The notes under the pieces were generated by a model. It was given only the letters and a program-made list of their open reading frames with translations, was not told the origin of the DNA and ran no database searches. Made by a program: the position numbers and the translations under genes. Below are positions 1 through 4,245 of a stretch of 9,472 nucleotides of DNA, piece after piece (the first letter of the stretch is position 1; every line of letters starts with the position of its first letter). The stretch covers positions 1 to 9,472 of the forward strand of contig JAJYJR010000191.1 of NCBI GenBank assembly GCA_021789355.1. The letters run 5' to 3'. This stretch comes from Chloroflexota bacterium (GTDB lineage Bacteria; Chloroflexota; Limnocylindria; Limnocylindrales; CSP1-4).

Positions 1-602
1 GACAGCCGGAATGCGTCGCCGCTGGGAACGAAGGTCCGGAACGCGAAGGGCCCGACCCGATAGTCCATCCAGAACCCTGTGAGGTGGAACACCCCAAGGC
101 GGCTGCCGTCCATCTCGACGAGGACCTGGTCCTCGGGCTCACAGCAGCTGCGCGGGGCCACGCCGATCGGCGGCAGGCCGAAGCTCCCGCCCGCGGCCGC
201 CGAGACGAAATGCGCCGACGTGGTGATCGTGACGATGCCGGACGCGCGCGGATCCGCAGCGCGGACCAGCACCCGGACGACCCCCGGAGCCTCGCCCTTC
301 CAGACCGGCTCCATCCGCTCGACCACCGCACCCACCGGCCAGTCCTGTCGCAGCCAGACACCGGCCAGGAACACGTGCTCACCGGGCCCGACGATCGCCT
401 CCGGCGTCCAGCCTGCGGCGTCGTCGGAGTAGACGACAGGGGTCGCGCCGATGCGGAGCAGGAACGGACCGCTCCGCACGCCGAACGGCTCGAGCGGGCC
501 GCCGGGATAGCGCCACCCGGCGAGGACGTTCAGGGCCAGCACGAGCACGGCGAGGAATGCCACCGCGCGCAGCACGACGGCCGGCGACAGACGCGCCGCC
601 AT
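1..602 (-). CDS. Membrane-anchored extracytoplasmic protein of unknown function, 3' part off the left edge
   Basis: The frame is open from the ATG at 602 to the window edge with no stop: 200 codons are present and the C-terminus is missing. The N-terminus is basic and then strongly hydrophobic (about residues 8-29, ending LALNVLAGW), so it is a signal anchor or uncleaved signal peptide. The rest looks like a folded outer domain rich in beta-type sequence, with an adjacent cysteine pair in PRSCCEPEDQ near residue 165. I recognise no family. The start is the first ATG after the stop of the upstream gene, 72 bases away on the same strand; the ribosome binding site is weak (GAGCGCCGG). It is probably the third gene of a minus-strand cluster with 675-1115 and 1164-1460. 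That it is a real gene rests on the open frame, the high third-position GC and the clean signal segment; the function is unknown. Confidence 0.72.
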   Translation of the reverse strand, partial: MAARLSPAVVLRAVAFLAVLVLALNVLAGWRYPGGPLEPFGVRSGPFLLRIGATPVVYSDDAAGWTPEAIVGPGEHVFLAGVWLRQDWPVGAVVERMEPVWKGEAPGVVRVLVRAADPRASGIVTITTSAHFVSAAAGGSFGLPPIGVAPRSCCEPEDQVLVEMDGSRLGVFHLTGFWMDYRVGPFAFRTFVPSGDAFRL

Positions 603-674
603 CCGGCGCTCGGGATGGGCAATCGGCCGATGGCCGGCCAGATCCACGGAGTCGCCGGGGCGACGTTGGTGCGT

Positions 675-1115
675 TCATCGGCCTTCGCAGGAGCCCGTGT
701 CGAGCCCCATCTGGTGGACGAACTCGCTGCCATCGAGCGCCGATCCGGCGACCCCCGCGCCGCCGCCCCAGGTGTCGTCGGTCGCGGTCGGCATCGAGCC
801 GCGCAGGGCGAAGGCGAAGCGGGTCTCGGTGTAAGGGGGCCGATGATCCGCGAAGATCAGCGCAACCGAGCCGTTCGGTGAGCAGCGCGCCTCGACGAAC
901 GAGAGGTGGAGCGGCAGGCGGAGTCCGTCGATCGCCTCGGACCAGAGCTGCTGTCGCGCGGCCGGGACGAAGGCGGCGAGCGACGCTGGAACGGGCCGAT
1001 CGGGCCACAGCACAGGCGGCACGAACGTCGTGATCAGGCCGATGGCGACCAGCATCGCGACCCCGGCCGCGATGACGCTGGCCACCGTTCTCACGTTGGT
1101 GCCCGCACCTGTCAA
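675..1115 (-). CDS. Small single-pass membrane or secreted protein, unknown function
   Basis: This encodes a 146-residue protein with one hydrophobic segment at about residues 10-33 (TVASVIAAGVAMLVAIGL) followed by a polar extracytoplasmic domain. Two cysteines, one near residue 85 (EARCSPNGS) and one near the C-terminus (DTGSCEGR), could form a disulfide outside the membrane. There is no lipobox cysteine and no family I recognise. The chosen start is a TTG at 1115, because a GGAG sits six bases upstream; no in-frame ATG lies between it and the upstream stop. A GTG at codon 8 is the alternative. The gene lies 48 bases after 1164-1460 and 72 bases before the partial gene at 1-602, all on the same strand, which suggests one transcript. 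Confident that it is coding, less sure of the exact start. Confidence 0.68.
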   Translation of the reverse strand: MTGAGTNVRTVASVIAAGVAMLVAIGLITTFVPPVLWPDRPVPASLAAFVPAARQQLWSEAIDGLRLPLHLSFVEARCSPNGSVALIFADHRPPYTETRFAFALRGSMPTATDDTWGGGAGVAGSALDGSEFVHQMGLDTGSCEGR

Positions 1116-1163
1116 CGCCGTCTCCGCATCGTCATCTGATCCCGCCGCGCAAGAGCCTCCGCA

Positions 1164-1460
1164 CTACGCCCGAGCCCGCCGGCTGCGCCGCTCTACAAGG
1201 AGCGCGGCGCCGCCCACGAAGAGCGCCACCCACACGACGAACATGACGTTCGAGAAGAACGTGGCGAGTGGATCTGCTGTCCGGGCGCTCAGGGCCGCCT
1301 CGGTCAGAAGTCCAGCGGCCAGCCCGATCAGCAGCGTCTCGACGAGCGTCAGGAAGGGCGTATCGGACCTCATGGCGATGCCCGGCGCAAGGACTGCGAG
1401 AACGAGCAGCCCGACGACCACGCCTCGTCGCACGTTCAGCGGTTGCCCGGGCGTCCTCAT
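1164..1460 (-). CDS. Small multi-pass membrane protein, unknown function
   Basis: This encodes about 98 residues with three hydrophobic segments: VVVGLLVLAVLAPGIAM near the start, LVETLLIGLAAGLLTEAAL in the middle, and FSNVMFVVWVALFVGGAALL near the end, followed by a very basic tail (VERRSRRARA). The open frame extends 27 codons further upstream, but I start it at the internal ATG at 1460, which follows a strong GGGAGGG (1470-1476) after a nine-base spacer. The extra upstream residues are polar and look non-coding. It appears to be the first gene of the minus-strand cluster running to the left edge, and is divergent from the DUF2975 operon across a 223-base gap. No family recognised; the basic end suggests a cytoplasmic C-terminus. 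Confidence 0.66.
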   Translation of the reverse strand: MRTPGQPLNVRRGVVVGLLVLAVLAPGIAMRSDTPFLTLVETLLIGLAAGLLTEAALSARTADPLATFFSNVMFVVWVALFVGGAALLVERRSRRARA

Positions 1461-1475
1461 CGTCTCGAACCCTCC

Positions 1476-1488
1476 CTTCCCCGGGAAG
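1476..1488. repeat. Perfect short inverted repeat upstream of the minus-strand membrane gene
   Basis: CTTCCC and GGGAAG flank a single C, lying immediately upstream of the ribosome binding site of the gene that starts at 1460. It could be a small hairpin in the leader or an operator half-site pair. A 13-base repeat of this kind can arise by chance in GC-rich DNA, so the functional claim is weak. Confidence 0.3.
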
Positions 1489-1645
1489 TCTGACCGACCG
1501 CCATCCGCAGGCAGTCTCTCCCGGATGTCGCCAGACCCCAAGCGCCGTTCGGCTCGATCGGAGGCGAACGCCGCAGCTGGTTCCAGCCATGGCTCCCGCT
1601 ATCGATAACGCCGTGACGCGTCGGATCCGGACAGTGCCAGATGGC

Positions 1646-1683
1646 CTATTGACAGTCGAGCGATACCGATCGATGTTCGATAG
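1646..1683. repeat. Near-perfect inverted repeat framing the operon promoter, candidate operator
   Basis: CTATTGA (1646-1652) and TCGATAG (1677-1683) are inverted copies with one mismatch. They overlap the -35 and flank the -10 and start point of the predicted promoter, centred about three helical turns apart. The related CTATCGATA occurs at 1599-1607. The operon encodes its own Cro/C1-type protein, so autorepression through these sites is a reasonable but unproven inference. Confidence 0.3.
1649..1677 (+). promoter_or_regulatory. Housekeeping-type promoter for the DUF2975/YozG-like operon, predicted leaderless
   Basis: A perfect -35 hexamer TTGACA (1649-1654) is followed by a 17-base spacer and a weak -10 GATGTT (1672-1677, three of six consensus bases). 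A start point seven bases after the end of the -10 falls on the A of the ATG at 1684, so the mRNA would have no 5' leader. This fits the absence of a ribosome binding site before 1684. The -35 is the strong part of the call; the -10 is poor. Confidence 0.5.
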
Positions 1684-2160
1684 ATGAACGTGATCGTCGT
1701 GCGGCTGCTCCGCGTCGCGCTCGTCGTCCTCCTGCTCGGATCCGTGCTCGCCCAGGTGCTCGTGCCGGTGTTCGGAAACGCGGAAGAGCGCGTATTCCCG
1801 GAGCTGGCGTACCTCGTCGCCCCGTACTCGGCGGCCGGCATCCTCGTCATCGCCTGCGGCCAGGTGACGTTGCTCGTCGTCTGGCGGCTGCTGTCCCTCA
1901 TCGAGGGCGGGGTCATCTTCACCCGCCGCGCCCTGCTCTGGGTCGACGTGATCACGGGGTGCGGCGCGCTCGCCACGCTGTTGAGCGCAGGCGTCCTGCT
2001 CCACCTGCTCGTCTTCGTCGGGGCCCGGCACCCGACCCTCGTGCTCGGGCTCGTCGCGGCCCTGGCCGGCGGGTCGGCGTTCGTGCTCCTCATGGTCGTC
2101 ATGCGTGGCCTGCTCGAGCGGGCGATCGCCGACCGCACCGAACTCGACGCGGTGATCTGA
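1684..2160 (+). CDS. DUF2975 family four-helix membrane protein
   Basis: This encodes 158 residues that are almost entirely membrane-embedded: hydrophobic segments at about residues 5-27, 46-70, 86-112 and 119-141. The loop after the second helix reads LLSLIEGGVIFTRRALLWVD, matching the DUF2975 pattern of a conserved glycine-phenylalanine turn before the third helix. DUF2975 proteins are characteristically encoded next to a small Cro/C1-type regulator, and the next gene here is exactly that, its ATG overlapping this gene's stop codon by one base. The biochemical role of the family is not established; a membrane partner or sensor for the adjacent regulator is a common suggestion. The start at 1684 has no ribosome binding site but sits at the predicted transcription start of the TTGACA promoter, so leaderless translation is likely. 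Confidence 0.88.
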   Translation: MNVIVVRLLRVALVVLLLGSVLAQVLVPVFGNAEERVFPELAYLVAPYSAAGILVIACGQVTLLVVWRLLSLIEGGVIFTRRALLWVDVITGCGALATLLSAGVLLHLLVFVGARHPTLVLGLVAALAGGSAFVLLMVVMRGLLERAIADRTELDAVI

Positions 2161-2375
2161 TGGCGGTCCTCGTCGATCTCGACGTCATGCTCGCCCGGCG
2201 CAAGATGTCGGTGGGCGACTTCGCGAAGGCCGTCGGCATCACGCCCGCGAACGTCGCGGTGCTGAAGAACGGCCGCGCTCGTGCCATCCGGTTCACCACC
2301 CTCGACGCGATCTGCCGCGTGCTCGACTGCCAGCCGGGCGACATCCTCCGGTGGACCACCGAGCGGTCGCCATGA
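2160..2375 (+). CDS. YozG-like Cro/C1-type transcriptional regulator
   Basis: A 71-residue protein that is essentially one helix-turn-helix domain. MSVGDFAKAVGITPANVAVL (about residues 16-35) is the first helix, turn and recognition helix, followed by KNGRARAIRFTTLDAICRVL and the ending CQPGDILRW, which is diagnostic of the HTH_26/YozG group of XRE regulators. The ATG overlaps the stop of the DUF2975 gene as TGATG, so the two are translationally coupled, and the pairing is the usual one for both families. It probably binds DNA as a dimer; autoregulation at the inverted repeat around 1646-1683 is an inference. The protein lacks any ligand-binding domain, so a signal would have to come through the membrane partner. 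Confidence 0.92.
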   Translation: MAVLVDLDVMLARRKMSVGDFAKAVGITPANVAVLKNGRARAIRFTTLDAICRVLDCQPGDILRWTTERSP

Positions 2376-2410
2376 CGACGGGGCCGAAAGGGAACGCGAG
2401 GAGGCCACTG

Positions 2411-2743
2411 ATGCGCTCTGGCCTCGTGGCCGTCGCGCTCGGGATCGTGGTCGCAGGCTGCAGCGGTTCTCCGGTCGGCGGGACCGCCACCGTCACCGGG
2501 ACGCTCGTGGGCTCCGACGGCGCCTGCCTCTACGTCGTCGTGCCGCACGGCGACGCCACCGATCGCTACTGGCTCCGGCACCTGCCGTCCGGGTACGAGG
2601 CGGACGAGCACGGCCTTTACGGACCCAACGGAAGCCTCACCCCGATGGGCGCCTTGCTCACCGTCTCCGGGGCATTCTCCTGGGATCCCTTCGATCGGCA
2701 CTGCGCCGGCGCCCACATGCTCGACGTGACGGCGATCACGTAG
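2411..2743 (+). CDS. Small lipoprotein, unknown function
   Basis: This encodes 110 residues starting MRSGLVAVALGIVVAGC, a compact lipoprotein signal with the lipobox VAGC, so Cys17 is the predicted lipidated residue and the mature protein is about 94 residues on the outer face of the membrane. The mature part (TATVTGTLVGSDGACLYVVV to the C-terminal MLDVTAIT) reads like a small all-beta, possibly OB-like barrel, but I do not recognise the family. I chose the ATG at 2411 because a strong GAGGAGG (2398-2404) precedes it by six bases. An in-frame ATG at 2372 overlaps the YozG-like stop as ATGA and would add 13 residues with extra positive charge; it is a credible alternative. Probably co-transcribed with the two genes upstream. 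Confidence 0.78.
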   Translation: MRSGLVAVALGIVVAGCSGSPVGGTATVTGTLVGSDGACLYVVVPHGDATDRYWLRHLPSGYEADEHGLYGPNGSLTPMGALLTVSGAFSWDPFDRHCAGAHMLDVTAIT

Positions 2744-2750
2744 GCGAGCT

Positions 2751-2770
2751 GGCCCCCTCGCCCGGGGGCT
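2751..2770 (+). terminator. GC-rich hairpin after the lipoprotein gene, possible terminator
   Basis: GCCCCC (2752-2757) pairs with GGGGGC (2764-2769) across a six-base loop, extended by a G-U pair, eight bases after the stop of the lipoprotein gene. There is no T-tract, only CTTCC, so it is at best an atypical terminator or an mRNA 3'-end stabiliser closing the 1684-2743 operon. Confidence 0.4.
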
Positions 2771-2862
2771 TCCGGCGGCCGCACCTCCTGCAGTCGCGGT
2801 GGCCGTGGCGCGGCACGGTGGTTCACTCCCCCTGTCAACCTCGGGTGGGTCCCGATCGATCA

Positions 2863-2890
2863 GGTCGCCTTCTGGGCGCCTTCGGCGACC
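2863..2890 (+). promoter_or_regulatory. Leader hairpin immediately upstream of a strong ribosome binding site
   Basis: GGTCGCC (2863-2869) and GGCGACC (2884-2890) form a seven-base-pair stem, ending two bases before GGAGGAGG (2893-2900). The loop contains GGCGCC, and an alternative smaller hairpin CGCC-TTC-GGCG could form instead, so two competing structures are possible just ahead of the ribosome binding site of the short leader ORF. Structure is seen; a regulatory role is inferred. Confidence 0.35.
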
Positions 2891-2905
2891 GCGGAGGAGG
2901 CAGAC

Positions 2906-2977
2906 ATGCCGGATCGACTTCCGACTGTGCGGACACGGGAACCGATGGACGGGGTAGCGTCGTCAATGCGCCGATGA
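2906..2977 (+). CDS. 23-codon leader ORF coupled to the lipoprotein gene
   Basis: An ATG at 2906 follows the strongest ribosome binding site in this region, GGAGGAGG (2893-2900), at a five-base spacing. The ORF runs 23 codons and stops at TGA 2975-2977, which overlaps the ATG of the 207-residue lipoprotein gene (2974) as ATGA. That downstream gene has no ribosome binding site of its own, so ribosomes that finish the short ORF are the obvious source of initiation. The peptide (MPDRLPTVRTREP at its start, SSMRR at its end) is arginine-rich and has no signal or membrane segment; no family recognised. It may matter only for coupling. A sequencing or assembly frameshift joining the two frames is an alternative, but the downstream signal peptide is complete without it. 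Confidence 0.5.
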   Translation: MPDRLPTVRTREPMDGVASSMRR

Positions 2978-3597
2978 CCCGCCGCGTTCGCCGTGCCGCC
3001 GTCCTCCTGCTCGCGGGCTTCGCGTCCGCATGCTCCCCGGCCCCGACAGCCGCGCCGACTGGGGTGCCGCTCTCCCCGTCCCCGTCTGCTGCCGCGTACG
3101 TGACCGACTCCGCCGACTTCATCACGTTCGAGCGCCCGGCCGACTGGGTGCGCTCGCAGCCCAACCTCCACGCGCCCGACGAGAGCGGCCCGCTCATCTA
3201 TCTCAGCACGCAGCCCCTGCTCCCAAGCTGCGCGGTGCCGCCCTCGGCGACCCCGCATCCGGCCGACTCGCAGGGCCTCGCCTGCCAGTGGCCCCTCACC
3301 CGGCTCGCGCCCGACGGCGTGCCCGTCGAGTGGGGCACGACGCGCATCATGGTGCCCCGTCCCACCTCAGGATCGGCCTTCGCGATGAACGGCGGGAGCG
3401 GGAGCATCCAGGTCGAGCGCCCGGGCGCGTGCCAGGCGATCGGCGGGGACGAGACCATCAGCGTGTGGGTCCCCACTCCCGCCGCGTCGGCGACGCTCTC
3501 GAACGTCACGGTCTTCGCCTGCCTGCGCGGGCCAGACCTCGCGACCGCCGAAGCACAGGTGCGCCGGATGCTCGCCAGTGCGTCGGTGGGCGGCTGA
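2974..3597 (+). CDS. Lipoprotein with an RPADW-type beta domain, unknown function
   Basis: This encodes 207 residues. The N-terminus MTRRVRRAAVLLLAGFASAC has a strongly basic n-region, a hydrophobic core and Cys20 as the likely lipidation site (lipobox ASAC is acceptable but not ideal). A Pro/Ser/Ala-rich spacer to about residue 41 follows, then a domain starting YVTDSADFITFERPADW. The pattern aromatic-x-x-RPA-x-W also occurs in the outer domain of the membrane protein at the right edge of this window (YRMLRPANW) and resembles PsbP-like surface proteins. Four further cysteines (PSCAVP, GLACQW, PGACQA, VFACLRG) could form two disulfides. The start overlaps the leader ORF stop. The stop overlaps the ATG of the next gene as TGATG, so the two lipoproteins are made together. 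Alternative starts in the same frame are not supported. Confidence 0.78.
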   Translation: MTRRVRRAAVLLLAGFASACSPAPTAAPTGVPLSPSPSAAAYVTDSADFITFERPADWVRSQPNLHAPDESGPLIYLSTQPLLPSCAVPPSATPHPADSQGLACQWPLTRLAPDGVPVEWGTTRIMVPRPTSGSAFAMNGGSGSIQVERPGACQAIGGDETISVWVPTPAASATLSNVTVFACLRGPDLATAEAQVRRMLASASVGG

Positions 3598-4022
3598 TGG
3601 CGAGGCGTTACGCGCTTGCGTGCGCCCTCGTCGCGGCGCTCGTCGGCGCGGGCTGCGTCGGGAACCATCCGGCAGGCGCCATCAACATGCGCAACGACTC
3701 CTCGGCTCCCGTCACCGTGCACATCGCGTGGCCGGGCGGCCTGCCCTTCGGTCTGTTCGGGCCCGGCAGCGTGACGCTGACCGTGCCGCCGTGGCAGCCA
3801 GGATGGTGCGCGACCGCCGGGCTCGGCGTCATCGGGGTGCCAGCGACCGTCACGGTCTCCGGCGCTGCCCTGTCGCACACCGCCACCTACAGCGTGCCCG
3901 CGGACGTGGTGGAGTCCTCGTCGTTCTACCTGCACGTCGATCGGACGGGCACGATCGCGACCGGGGCGAGACCGCCCATCCAGCTCCCCTGCACGGGGTA
4001 TCCGGTCGGGCAACAGCCGTAG
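3597..4022 (+). CDS. Small lipoprotein, unknown function
   Basis: A 141-residue protein beginning MARRYALACALVAALVGAGC, a lipoprotein-like signal with Cys20 as the probable anchor (the -3 residue is Gly rather than Leu, so the lipobox is imperfect). The mature part starts with INMRNDSSAPVTVHIAW, a beta-strand pattern common in small surface proteins that present an Ig-like or jelly-roll fold. Two more cysteines (GWCATAG and LPCTGYP) could be bridged. No enzyme motif and no recognised family. Translationally coupled to the upstream lipoprotein by the TGATG overlap, so the two are probably stoichiometric partners. It ends convergent to the large propeller gene, 223 bases away. Confidence 0.76.
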   Translation: MARRYALACALVAALVGAGCVGNHPAGAINMRNDSSAPVTVHIAWPGGLPFGLFGPGSVTLTVPPWQPGWCATAGLGVIGVPATVTVSGAALSHTATYSVPADVVESSSFYLHVDRTGTIATGARPPIQLPCTGYPVGQQP

Positions 4023-4206
4023 GGCTCGCCGGATCAGAGGCGGCAGGCGGGCCGTGCTCGTCGGGGGCTCGACAACCGATCTACCCGGCTCTCCCGAGAC
4101 GTATCTCGCCGCTGCCAGCGAGTGAGTTGCCCGGCCTGAAGCCACCCTCCACGACACCCCGTTCGGCAGGCGGTGCCCGGACAACGAGCGGCGCTGTCGT
4201 TTGGCA

Positions 4207-4237
4207 GGCGTCGCGGCCGACCACTCCCGCGCACGCC
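4207..4237. terminator. Long hairpin between convergent genes, candidate bidirectional terminator
   Basis: GGCGTCGCGG (4207-4216) pairs with CCGCGCACGCC (4227-4237) over ten base pairs with one bulged C and a ten-base loop. It begins eight bases past the stop of the minus-strand propeller gene and lies in the convergent gap after the lipoprotein pair. No T-tract on either strand. The rest of the gap holds only a short CGAGA-CGTA-TCTCG hairpin at about 4098-4111. Confidence 0.4.
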
Positions 4238-4245
4238 GCGATCCT

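Noticed and set aside
84..881. Plus-strand frame of 265 residues at the left end
   Set aside because: Rich in Arg, His and Asp with no domain; the minus strand holds two proteins with clean membrane segments.
1132..2031. Minus-strand frame of 299 residues opposite the DUF2975 gene
   Set aside because: Highly charged shadow frame that crosses both the DUF2975 gene and the divergent promoter.
3198..4184. Long minus-strand frame of 328 residues opposite the two lipoprotein genes
   Set aside because: Composition is typical of antisense frames in GC-rich DNA; the opposite strand has clear signal peptides and coupled stops and starts.
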